Source: Ciona intestinalis (lineage: Eukaryota > Chordata > Ascidiacea > Phlebobranchia > Cionidae). From it: 64,000 bases of DNA. Shown here one piece after another: positions 32,695-45,300 of this stretch (the stretch's first letter is position 1; each line of letters begins with the position of its first letter). The DNA is taken from contig NC_020166.2 of the NCBI RefSeq assembly GCF_000224145.3, positions 4,878,726-4,942,725 on the forward strand, given 5' to 3'. The position numbers and the translations under genes were made by a program. Under the pieces are notes generated by a model. That model made no database searches and had not been told where the DNA came from. It saw nothing but the letters and a program-made list of their open reading frames with translations.

Positions 32695-34992
32695 ATGTCG
32701 GGATACCCAGGAGCTCCTCCCCCACCTGGAGGTTACCCACACCAACCACCACCTCCAGGTAAACTATGTCGTTATTTTTGTTAACAAACCCATTATCTTT
32801 GTTCACAGGGGCCCTAATACCAGATTCTAAAGTTTTCTTTTTGCACTGATTAATTAAAGATTTATTTACGTGCATATTTTTATACCAGCTTTTTTTGTTC
32901 TCACTTTTATGTATATGTATTTATTGTATTTATTGAATTTTTATACAGCAGTATAGATTACTTCGCGGAGAAGGCTAATATAGCTGTTATTTTATATATT
33001 TTTTTCCAATGAGGTCCTAATATCCATGAACCTTATTGATTAATGTGGTAAATGCACTATACTTGCCTCTGCTCATGTATGGACAACAACAAGGTAAATG
33101 CTATTATAAGATGTGAAACCAGGGTGCTAAAGTATATATGTCAACCTCAAAAAATGGGTAACATTTTATTCCACGAACTCCTAACATTATACCTATGTAG
33201 GCAATACTTTTTTATTAAAGAAGTTTATTGTTTAAATTTAGTCAAAACTCCTAGGTTCTTACCCAACTGCCCCACCTATGGGTCAACCAGGCTACCCCGG
33301 TGCCCCACATGCACCTGCTTACCCCGGAGCCCCTATACCCCCACCAGGAGTTGGCCAGCCCCATGTACCATACCCAGGACAAGGTTACCCACCACAAGGG
33401 ATGTACCAGCCCCCGCCACATGGGGTTCATCCCCCTCCCGCAATGCACCATGGCCCCCCTGGACACCATGGCCACCCACCTCATGGTAATTTGTTAACAA
33501 CAAAACATTGTTTTTGTGTTAATAACAAATTATTATTGTTTTGTTAACAATAACAAAAAATGGTTTTAAATCAGCATGAAGGGCTTATGTGTTTTACATT
33601 AATATGCAATGCCCAACTATCAGCTAATAACATGTTGTCATATTAAAATAAGGTGGGCCTTTTGTTCTTTGGCTTTGGTTATAAAATATTTTTTTTTGTT
33701 TACTGGGCGTGAGCTCATGGCTAGTTATGAACAAGTGCCATTACGATATATTCTGGTTGACACATTTTTCCTGTGTGTTAAGTGTCAAGTTGTGTGCAAT
33801 GTAAAGTTAGATGGGATAATATTTTGTAGTTTATATGGCTTAAGCTTGATTTTATTCTATTACCTATAAGTTCCTAAATACACATCATTTAAACTAATAC
33901 AACACACAAGTGTGCAACATTTAATACGCATACGATATTTATTTCAGATTATGTACTTGAAAACATGACAGATATGTTGTGCATTTTTTAATCCTAACTT
34001 CCTATCTGCTTCTGTGTAATGTTTGGATTGTAATTGTATGTGTAACTTAGTATTTGTAAAATAGGGGCAAATTAAACGAATGTTTTGATTTAAACTTTTA
34101 CAACTAGAAGCGGTTAAAGATAGATGATTTTTTTCTTATATTTTTCCTTAATTCCACATATAATTATTTAATGTTTGGAAACTCATGTATATACATATTA
34201 AAAAATAGGACAGTATGATATAAATGTTTTTATTAAGGTGCATATCCTGCTGGTATGATGGTGGCGGGTGCACACATAAAGCAAGGCAAGCATGGAAAGC
34301 ATCATAAACACCACAAACATGGGAAACATAGCAGCTCAAGCAGTAGCAGCAGCAGTTCTTCATCAAGCAGTGATGATGAATATGTAAGCTTTTTATTTAT
34401 TTGCTTTCCTGTGGCACAGTTAGGAGGGTTTTTGGGGTTGTAACTCCTTTTTTTGTGAAAAAAAATTTAAACAAAAAAAATTGTAAAAAACAACTTTAAA
34501 AATAGTACGTATATATACATTTCAATTTAAAACTCCATTGTTGTATCTATTTCTTTGTTTTACAAGATTTATTTCAATTGTATAATAATCTTATTTTGAA
34601 AGTATAGTATGCTATACATAGGTGTATATTTCCTTTTATGTTTTTAAGGCTTGACTATTCTATGCTACTAGCTTAAATGATTTTTTTTAACTGTGAAATT
34701 GTATGCAAAGAGGCCATACACCAGTTAATCCTATTTTAAGTCCAAATTCCATAAACGGCTGTTTGTAATATTCCCTTGACTTAAACTCTGTATGAGTTGT
34801 TTGCACTATGCTTGTTTTGTTCAATTTGTTACCAATTCATAACATAAGGGCAAACATGGTTATCATGTTAGTTCAATGTTAAACATGGTTCAAATGTTAT
34901 TTCAGAGACATCTTCCTAAGCATGAACGCAAAAAAATGAAAAAAATGAAGAAAGCAATGAAGCATGGCCATGGACACAAGATGTATTATTAG
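32695..34992 (+). CDS. Proline-rich, His/Lys- and Ser-tract protein, PRR13-like, 4 exons, 175 aa
   Basis: Exons 32695-32758, 33255-33485, 34238-34383, 34906-34992, phases consistent. Residues 1-98 are Pro/Gly/Tyr-rich (YPGAP, GYPPQGMYQPPP). A region with repeated KHG, KHHKHHKHGKH follows, then a run of fourteen serines, DDEY, and a basic C-terminus rich in KKMKK and HGHGH ending MYY. Vertebrate PRR13 (TXR1) has the same parts: Pro-rich front, KKMKKAHKK, KHHKHGKH and a terminal Ser run with acidic end. Here the KKMKK block lies after the Ser run rather than before it. PRR13 is described as a nuclear repressor of thrombospondin expression; transfer of that role is inference. Low complexity makes homology weaker than for other genes here. 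A 225-bp tandem duplication begins at the stop codon. Confidence 0.72.
33000..33090 (+). repeat. Short interspersed repeat (AACCT.ATTGATTA.TG type)
   Basis: GAACCTTATTGATTAATGTGG, then TAAATGCACTATACTTGCC. A second copy lies at about 39935-39995 in an Enhancer-of-polycomb intron (GGAACCTCATTGATTAGTGC, GTGAATGCAATATACTT). Family and full length are unknown. Confidence 0.4.
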
Positions 34993-35427
34993 ATCAAAAT
35001 TAAGGTTGTTTTAAATTACCTTTAAAAAATGTTTAAGATTGAAACTGAAAGTTGTTAGCAGATGTTTGTTTCATAGAATTACAGTAACACTGTTGTTGTT
35101 ACAGATCAAGAAAGATTTAAAGAAAAAACAAATTGGTGGTCTAAGTTTGTTATCACTTATTTCAATGGTTGCTGTTAACTGTATACTGATATACACACCG
35201 AAAAGATGTATTATTAGATCAAAATTAAGGTTGTTTTAAATTACCTTTAAAAAATGTTTAAGATTGAAACTGAAAGTTGTTAGCAGATGTTTGTTTCATA
35301 GAATTACAGTAACACTGTTGTTGTTACAGATCAAGAAAGATTTAAAGAAAAAACAAATTGGTGGTCTAAGTTTGTTATCACTTATTTCAATGGTTGCTGT
35401 TAACTGTATACTGATATACACACCGAA
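34978..35427 (+). repeat. 225-bp near-perfect tandem duplication at the 3' end of the PRR13-like gene
   Basis: Unit 1 spans 34978-35202 and unit 2 spans 35203-35427; I see no differences by eye over the length compared. Each unit begins AAGATGTATTATTAGATC, so it includes the last three sense codons and stop of the gene, and ends CACACCGAAA. Each unit also contains an acceptor-like TTGTTGTTACAG. The near identity indicates a recent event (or an assembly error). Confidence 0.9.
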
Positions 35428-36381
35428 AAGGCACATTGTTTTTAAGATGCAAAACCTAAACAGTAGTATAAGTTTTTTTTTATTTGGAGGTTTTGTGTAT
35501 ATAGCCATGTATACCTGCACTTATAATCCCTTTCTGTAGCTATGTACCGTGTATTTTGCATGCTGTTAAATATTACACCAATTTAATTGCTTATTGCTAT
35601 AGATAAGATATTCTAATCATTAATAATAAGGCATGACAAAGGACCATGCTGTATTTTTCTGTAATTGTTTGTTGTAAGTTTCAGTTATCTGATATAGGAT
35701 TAGGCTATTAGATATGTATTATATGCACAGCACTTGTAGCTGAATATAAACTTATGCCTTAAATCTGCCTGTTATCATCAACATTTTGTTTACGTCCGGT
35801 TTTAAAACTCAACAGTAATTGATTGTTTGTATCCAGTAAATTATATTGTAATTTTATAACTTTGTGTAATATCTGCTCTAATACTATATTAAAAGTTTGT
35901 GTGTACATAAAGTAATACTCCCACACCTTATTTGCTGCATGAATACATAAGTTGTGTAATAAATTGATTCCAATTTATAAACAATGCTTGCCTTTAGCCG
36001 CATTGTAAACAAAAAGCATCCCGTATTGTCAGAACGCCTTTTATCTTGGATTGCCGAAATTATCCGAAGTTTCCCGATGTCGACCGTGGGAAAACTGCGC
36101 AGAATGGAACTGCGCAGCTACTCGTGTCTTATTTACCGAAATGCATTGTGGGTCACTAGTATACGAACGAACTGACGGTGATGGACCTAACCCTAAATAC
36201 AGAGACGGAGAACTTTTTTGTATCGCAACACCGTTATGTGTGCTGTTAGAACACCGGATTTGTCACGAATGTCTCCCTTAGGTATCTTCCTTTGGAGTCA
36301 GAACCGAAAAGTTGCAACTTTTAGTAGAAAAGGCCGGTTTTAAGGTCAGTTTGTTGGCGCGGTATTCAGGCAAAAAGCGCG
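34993..36381 (+). promoter_or_regulatory. 3' UTR of the PRR13-like gene and 5' flank of Enhancer of polycomb
   Basis: After the tandem duplication the sequence is AT-rich with a candidate AATAAA at about 35957. From about 36000 the composition becomes more GC-rich, with two ACTGCGCA words (36094-36116), which resemble NRF1 half-sites. This looks like the start of a housekeeping-type promoter for the next gene. Open frames at 35984-36281 overlap each other in different frames and look like chance products of the higher GC. Confidence 0.4.
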
Positions 36382-39300
36382 ATGAGTAAGCTGTCTTTCA
36401 GAGCCCGTGCCTTGGATGCTACAAAGCCTATGCCCGTATATTACAAACATGAGTTATCGGACCTTCAGGATTACTCTGTTCTTAACCGGGCAGTCCCGCA
36501 AATGCCTTCTGGAATGGAAAAAGAAGAGGAATCGGTTAGTTATCCGTAATTCTTTGTTTTGCATTAGTTAGTAGTAGTCGCAAGATGGCGCTGTTGTGGC
36601 GTTTATAAGATTGCATGGCGTTGCGGTTGCTACAGGTTAAATCTGATTGTAACATTAATACGAGCATGATGCTTTAACCACAAGGACAATAAATTAAAGT
36701 CACCAAACATGTATTTCAACTTTTAGGGACTTCAAAGATAATAGATAAAAGTAGAATTAGATAAATTACATGATATATATATCACATACATTTACATATA
36801 CTACAATTTTGTAAACTAAGAAAGAAAACTTAGATTGTTCAACATACTATAGATATTTTATTATGTTTAAAAATATTTATTTTTAACATGCAAAAAAACA
36901 ATTACCACCAGGTTGCAAAATATGGCGACAAAATCTTGTCTGTGCAAGAAGGGGACTTTTTGCATATACGAAAGTAAACAATTATTAAAAATGGGCAACC
37001 AACATTTCTAGCAGTAAAAAAATCCTACTTATGTTGGTACAGATTTGTTTCATAGTTTAATTAATCAAAGTGTGTGGGACAAATTATGGCTTGCATAAAC
37101 AAAAAGTTTTCTAAACAAAATTACACCTGCTATACTCTGCAGACTGCCGGAAGGGCAATACTAGTATTTATCTTCTGCTCCTACAATCGGTAAAAACTAA
37201 GCAATCACATTCGTAAGCAATATTTAAACAAACCTATAAATTAATTGGCATATGTCACTTCTTGCTTTTTCCTCGCGTGGATGGAAAACGACAATCGTTA
37301 AACATTAGGGTTTTGTTTCATACACCTTGTGCCATCTACATTTTACCAAGTATATATGTTACTTTGTGCGTGATTATTTTTTATGTGTGGCTGATAATTT
37401 GGACAACCCATTAATGACCCCTAGGTTGGAGCAATTGCTATTAAGTATCTTATGCCGGACAAACATAACTTAACCTTTGTAAAAATATGCATATGCACTG
37501 TCAACGTTGCACAGATGTGCTCAGTGATAAATTGATATACGACATCCATGACCATAATGACTACATTTTGTAAACAGCACTGGAAAGAACTACAATTTTT
37601 GGTTGTATGAAAATTAAATCCTTAACTTAAGTAAATATTTACTATTTACTGTGTAGACCTATTGGATTACTACAGAACTGCCTAAGACAATTGTTAATAG
37701 GCTGTAATATACCGTTGTGAATATGCCTATTATATGTCAACGAAAATAATTTCTTCCAGGAGCACCATCTTCAGCGAGCCATATCTGCACAACAAGTATA
37801 TGGAGATGCAAAAGTCATGGTCATACCAGTTCCTGAAGCTGAGATATCACTGGAATGTTACAACAACTTGTATAAGAAGTCTTTTAAGTTGCCAAAGCAC
37901 TATGTTCACAACCAAGGTTGTTTTTTTCTCTCAATAAAGAATTTTAATTTAGAAAAGTATAGGTTTTTTCTGTATGGTTCTGTATACTAAGTAGTAAATT
38001 TGTAATAAAAAGTGTATGTATGTGACATTACCAATAGTATTAATTATTACAAAAATTAAAGCAGTGGCAAATATATAGAAGGGTGAACATTAGAGGCATA
38101 AAAATATTTAACGTGACACGGTAAATATCATCAAGATGCATAAGTTGTTTACATTCATGTTATTCGGCGTTGGACACAGAGCAAGGTAGACGGCAGTTGT
38201 CTCCACAATAAATTTCCAAGCAATATTAAACTTGGTTCCATTATTAAGAATGAAAGTCGAATATAAATAGGTTTTGCCACGGTATAATTTTTAATTTGCT
38301 TTAAACACTTCGCAGCACAAGCCCTCAATTCCATACTTGATCAAGAAAGACCGGATTACGACATGGATAGTGATGATGAAACTTGGCTAAGAGCAACAAA
38401 CAAGAAAGCTGGGTTGGATATTACAGCTCTGCAGTTTGAAGAAATGATTGACAGATTGGAAAAATCATGTGGAACACAGGTAGGGATGCACATTACAGAA
38501 TAATTAGGTATTCTAGGATATCCTAGAATACTTTATTTCGAATCTTTTTACATTTATAGGAAAATATAATTTTAGCCACCTAAGTCGGTTTATCTCTTTC
38601 ATAGTAGCCTTGTTGGATCTTGAGCTGTAAAATGATTAAAAATTGTACTATTGGGTAGTTTTTGCCCCACAAAGCGTATAGCAGGCTATCAAAAGACGTT
38701 GGGAAACGTTTACCTTCGAAAGTCCCACAAGCACAAAAATATGGGCATCATGCTTTTGTAATTTTAAACTAATCTGGCTTACACTGTTAAAATACTGTGA
38801 CACCCATAGTGTTAACCATTTGGTTGTGAGATTGTTTTTCGTAATTTTTCATTTCACTTAATTGGATTTTGCAAGCAAAGCATTACAGCTAGACCAAAAC
38901 TTAAGGAAGTTTGTGCAGTATGAAATTATCTTTAAATTCATATTTTTATTTTTTTTAATGAGGTCATTATAAAATTGATGACGTCCTAATGAATCTTAGA
39001 TTACGAAATATTTCAGAAAGGAACAAAAATATTAAATTATAATGTATTACAAACTTGACCAGTATGTAAAAACCTTTTTTTTTATGTAATTTATAAAGTT
39101 ACCTACATCATAAAGAAAAAAATTACAAAAACCTTTGATATGTCGATTTTAAACCCTGTACTAATTGCTGTGGGACCAAAATTTATTGAATTTAGTGAGG
39201 TTTTTAACTGATGAACTGTTATTACTACAATAAAACCAACAATAAACACAAATTCAAAAGTCAATGAAAGTCCTATAAATTCATTTTGAAAATGTCTTGG

Positions 39301-42300
39301 GATATATCAATGGAAAGGCTATTCCAGGGGATACTTTTGTAAAAACCATTATCAAATTTTACCCAAATGATTGCAAATAATGTTCAGATTCATTAGAACA
39401 GGTTCAATTTCTCATGTTCAAAGTTTGACAAAATGATAATTGTTTGGTGCAAATCTTGATTTTTAAAAACATTTTTCAGTCAGTACCTATACTCTGCAGC
39501 ATACCAGTTCAAGTACTTAGCCCCAAGTATCAGAACTAAACCTACAAAAAAGCCTAGTTTGCCTTTTTTTATACATTTTGTAAAACATACCTGCTCTATT
39601 ATTGTTTTCAAGGCTGAAACAGTTTTATGAATACCAAATCCACCAAAACACGCTTTTGTAAACTGGGATTCCCACATCATAACTATTCGTCTGTTTGGTT
39701 CCTGTGAAAAAAAGCAAAAACTGGGGACTGAAGTCACTGAACTCTGAGCAACATTAAAATATTTCAAATACCTTGACATACTATTGATTGCTGAAAATGG
39801 CAGGAAATTGCTTCTTTTTTCAAATGAGATTAAAATTGGGACCGCACGATAAAAATAACCGAACTACTGACTATTAAGTAACTTGTGGTAGGAAACAGCC
39901 AACGAGTGACGGGCACGTTTAAGTGTTAACAAAAGGAACCTCATTGATTAGTGCGGTGAATGCAATATACTTTGATCCTGCTTGTTCGTATAGAAACTTT
40001 TAGAGCGGGTAAAAGCTAGTTTTCATTTTGACTGGGGTGTTAAAAACATTTGATGTCGGACTGTTGAAAAGTTGGAAGTCAGTATTAATAGTGGGTATGC
40101 CTATGTAAGTTGGTGTTAGTGGTCATTATGCTTATGTTAGGCCATTGTAGTGCTGTTGTACATTGGGATTAGCTAAGAGGTTGATTTCATGGTAATGGTG
40201 GGCATGCCAATATTTGTCATGACCTTTATGACTAATGTTAGTTGTATCATTACCTCGACAATCGGTTATTTTAAAGCCTGTCTGAGCCGCTGGTTTTATA
40301 AAGCATTAGTTAAAGCTTTTGAGTTGTATTGTGTTAGTCATGGTCTCATGGACTATGAATGAACACTAAACCGATCTACCGATGTTTTGTTAATTTACTT
40401 GTAGGTTTCTAATGTCAAAATTTTTTTTTATGGATAAATACAACATATATAGCCCTAGTTAAGTGGGGTAATATATGTAAATATAAAAATAAACATTTTT
40501 GTGTGTTTTTTGTAAGTTTTAATCTAAAAATCTTACAAACCATTAATTATAAGAAAACTGGGCAAGTGTATGTCACTGATACTTTGACAAATTGATTGTT
40601 GCTACTGAATGACAACGACATAGCCTATCCAACCTCATTAAAAAAACAAGTTATGTTCAAAAAATAAAATACACATATTGACATATATATATAAAATATT
40701 TGTTTTGTTTGCTATAGATGGTTCCACTACAAGAAGCAAAGTTGTTGCTTAAAGAAGACGATGAAGTGATAAAAGCAGTTTACGAATACTGGACCACAAA
40801 AAGATCTCGTGAGAAGGGACCTTTGGTGTTTCAAGTAAATAAATAATATTATGAGCTGCTTTGGGTGTTTTACGTGTATTACGTCACATTTACACAAACA
40901 GAGTATTTTTGGCAAATGTATCAATACTATTACTTTACTTGGTTGCATATGCGAAAATGCAAATATCCAACCTGTTTTCAGGCAAAAAAAACTTATTTTG
41001 TTTTCTTCTGGAACATAGTTAAGTTGTTTATTAGCGATTGTTGCTCTGTGTAAATGGAAAATTACATTTATTTTACACACAACTGCAAGCAAGGCAGTGG
41101 CAATTTTGTGTTGTGAATTTTCGCCAAAAAAATATGTATGCGCCAGAGTGCCGCATGCATACAATGACATCATAATCAACTCGCAGGTGCGCTCAGCATA
41201 CCCCAGATATTTAAGAAATCGGCACTCCCATGAACATTTTAATAGTCCTGTGTTTATACATATTTTCAATGTATTATAAACTAAATTTGATTTTTTCAAC
41301 ACAAATCTGTGTATTTGTTATTAACCAATGTTTTACAATAAGAATATAATTAGTATAATCGATCTCGAATTGTGATGAAAATAATACAAACTTGACTTGG
41401 TATGTCAGGTACGGCAGGAGAGGCGAGATGGTTCATCAACTAATGATTGTTACGTTGCATTTCGTCGTCGAACAGAGAAAATGCAAACAAGAAAGGTGAG
41501 AACATACAATTTCTTAAATCTTTATTCCATTTAAATTAGTTCCTAATATTACTTTTTTCCAATAAAATGGAAGAATGTTAACATGGAAACCGTGTTGATT
41601 GGTTTATAAGGTTGATCATTTTAAAATTTTTATTGGGTTTAAGTTGATCATTTTTAAATTTTATTTAAGCAATCATTTTTATTGAGTTTAAGAATTTCCA
41701 ATAATAAATATAATACAGTAGTAGTACAGTGAGGGTGGGGAAAATGGAACACCTTTAGCATATAATATTCAAAAATCCTGAACAACAGTCTATAGGAATC
41801 GTAAGGATACGGTTTTATATTTCCTTGTATGTTTATTGTTTACTACAAATCGGGACGAAAAAAAAAATAAAAACATGTGCCATCTCCCCCACTCCACTAT
41901 AATATGAAAACCAGTATATATATATATACACAAGTAGCATCCTATTTTGAATGGGTGAGGTTCTATTGTGATTGTAAGATAAATTAAGGAATCAACGGTT
42001 ATCTTTAACTTTCATTTTGCTTTTTACTTTTAAAGAATCGCAAAAACGATGAGTCATCGTATGAAAAGATGTTAAAGTTAAGACGGGACCTGAGTCGTGC
42101 TGTGACGATACTTGAGATGGTGAAACGACGAGAGAAAAGTAAACGTGAACATCTTCATTTAACTGTGGAAGTATTTGAAAAGAGGTTAGTGTAAAATTAA
42201 CAGTTTATACATGATTTTTACCATAGAGAGAGTCATGGTTTCTAATCAGAAATTTAAAATTTTCGGGTTTAATAATCGTTACATACACGTTTTGTGATAC

Positions 42301-45300
42301 GTGAGTCAATTTTTCTAAACGTCTGTTTACAAATATTTTATACATTAGGTATGTTTAACATTATTCTAAGTGGGTGTGATCATTGCCAAGGGCCTGAGAA
42401 TTAGGCAAAATTTACACATTACCCCAACATATTTATACTACAAGGGGCTTATGTACAATATTTATACAAACAGTGTGCCCAATGCGGTTTCTACCACAAC
42501 TCAGTCCGTGCCATTTAATGTCTGTTAACAAGTTTTATAAACCAGGTACCAGATGAAGGATTGGGATGGGAAAGCTCTCCGAGCGATTCGTAAAGAATCG
42601 CTGAGTCAGCGTGCTCGATACCGACCCGTAAAACGAAAACGACGAATCAGCACTGTGCTGCAGAATGCTTTAAAGAAGAAGCAATTATCTGCTTTGCCTT
42701 CTATTTCCAAAGGAGAAATTTCAAAGTAGGTGCCCATGTTATAAGTCACGCGTGAACTAAACTATATTAATGAAGGGTTGCATTGGGTTATATTTTTACT
42801 TTAAATTCTAGTTTGTCCAAATATTCAGAACTATGTCCTCAACCATGTGTTGAACTGTAGATAAATCTGGAATAAATAGATCTTCTGTTTGGTGGAATTA
42901 TATTTAAACCGTTTACTCAGCAGGGAGTCAAAAGTTATAGGGAAGAAATTAAAGAAAAAGCGTCAAAATTTGCAACCTACCACTATCTCAGTACAAGCTT
43001 CAAATAAAGTAGATAATGCAGCTACTCGCTCAACAGAAGTAAGTTTCTATCTTTATCTTTTGGGTAACTGAACTATGTATTGGTTCCAACCTGTAAGGTA
43101 TGAAACACATTTAGATAAATTGATATGCTACATAAATATTTAAAAATATTATCTAATACCCAATAATTATGGATAGAAAGAAACTAAGCAAAACAATAGT
43201 ACATTTTGAAGTGATTCCTTTTTTATAGAACTTGGGTAAGAATGCCTTATAGTATATTAAATTCACATATAAATAAAAAATAAGGCTTCACAATTAAAAA
43301 ATCCCGATTTCTTATGCAAATGTCACGTATCTAACAGACTGGAAACTTCCTTACTAGATGCCTTTGTGACCATACAACAAACTTTTAATCAAAATAACTT
43401 GTTAGTACAAGCCAGGCTGTATTTATCTTGGCTTTGATTGTTAATGAGAACACAGCGATTAATTGCTTTCGTTTATATATAAAGTCCTTATCATCACATA
43501 GTGGTACTTTTATTCATTAACTAAGTTATTTTTATGTCAAATTCCAAAGCCATGCCCATAAATAGGACTTGAACCTAAAAAAGTTGTCTAGTTATACCTG
43601 TTAAAATCTGCTTGTTAGCTATCTTTGTCCAGGTTCATGTTATAATACATTATACACAGATATATTTATAAAGTCTCAAAAGCTGAACTTATACAACACC
43701 AACAGTAGCAAGACTACAACCAGGGACCAAAATAGCTAATTTTATGGTCATGTCAGTTCTCAAACTCAAATGCCTGTAATTAAGTTTTTACTTTGTTATA
43801 AGATACATGCATGATCTGGTCGTACACCTTATATTGATGACTTTAGGACAAATTTTATTTCTTCCAGTTCAACAATCATACCCCGGTTGCCCTGACAACA
43901 AACAACAGAGGATTATCGTATCAAGAAGTTGTTGACACCATGACTCAGTACGAGTATCCTCCCTCAAGTGACGAAGATGTCAAAAGTCCAGTAAGTTGTC
44001 TTTTTATTAAATTTGAGTTTTATTTCCACGTGTTTTGTAACCAGCGGTGCAACCACAGCCTAAACACCAAACCTGGGTCAGCAGGGTGAACAGATTTACA
44101 CTAGAATTTTTTACACTGTATTAATTAGTTAACATTGCAATATATATTTTTAAGGGATGTGCATCTAACCAACACTTTTCATTATAATGGACATTAGAAA
44201 AAAAACATTTTCTAATAAATATTATCACTGGTTTAAAACAAAGAAACGATTTGTGAAGCAGTTCAGTTGTCGGAAAGTCAAAATCCAACATTAGAATACT
44301 CCTGATGTCGATATTGCTGATAAAATAAAATTAACAATTTTTACTTTTAGCTTGTTGATGCACATGGTGAAGCATCTGATGCAAAGAAACTCGCTGACGG
44401 AATTTTTACTTTCCGACGGAAACCTGGTTGCTTGTATTATGCGGTAAGCGCAAAAGCACCACAAATGCTAGATATTTATTTTCAGTTATCACTATACTTG
44501 TGTATGATAATAAGCCCCTGTGATGATTCTCTTTGCTGGAAATAACTTAGTTATTGGTGATAGCAAAATCTGATTTAATGAGTCTGAGGGATTGTGTTCA
44601 AGTTGGACTGAAGTTTCTAAATGTTTAATTGGAATAAGAATTTCAATATTTTTTTAAATATAAAGGTGTTACTGTTAATGCATTTGCATTTTTTCTAACT
44701 ACTATCCAGTACCAGATGACTGGCACTATTTAGTGTTTAACATGCCGTATTGCAGAATAAATTACCTTGCTGTTAACCAGAGATCAACCATGTTTGTAAA
44801 TAGCCTAACCAACCTTTATGTTGCTTACTAATGCGCCATAAAGGTAATAAAGATAAACTGATAATAGTCAAATAAGAAATTTTACCTAATAAGCTAAATG
44901 AACCTTAGTTGACTGAATTCCACACTCGTTTACCAACTGCTAGCAATATAACTGATCCAATGCATTCAACACAGCCCCATGATATAATGGTTGGAGATTG
45001 GCCGTGGATGAATGAAAGTAAATTCCGATATTCACTCACTTCTTTAAGTAGACCTGAAAAATGTGTTGGATTTGCAAGGAGAAGGTGGGTATTGTTTGGA
45101 ACATAATGCAAAGAATAAAAAGTTATAATTAGGAGTATAAATAACATAATATAAGTATGAATGGACATTGTACTGCACAGGTCATAAAATCAGAATGGAG
45201 AAAAAGAACCCCTTTTATTATAAAGTAAATGAACCATACTTAAAGTTTGACTAATGTTGTTTTGCCAGTAAACTTTGTTGATACTCCTCTTATATCTCAT

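Noticed and set aside
33251-33484. 77-codon minus-strand frame and two extra plus-strand frames over the proline-rich exon
   Set aside because: They are shadows of the Pro/Gly/His-rich coding exon 2 of the PRR13-like gene; repetitive GC-rich codons keep other frames open.
35039-35539. Two identical Met-starting frames after the PRR13-like gene (LLLLQIKKDLKKKQIGG)
   Set aside because: They are produced by the 225-bp tandem duplication in the 3' UTR. The frame has no family features and no upstream promoter; kept only as a remark on a possible alternative exon.
40727-41302. 191-codon open frame on the minus strand across Enhancer-of-polycomb exon 4 and intron 4
   Set aside because: It is antisense to a certain conserved exon, has no domain wording, is rich in Leu/Ile/Phe/Lys/Cys as expected of AT-rich random frames, and spans intron sequence without splice logic.
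42585-42605. AGCGATTC...GAATCGCT palindrome in Enhancer-of-polycomb exon 7
   Set aside because: An 8-bp inverted repeat with a 5-nt loop in coding sequence is within chance expectation over 64 kb.
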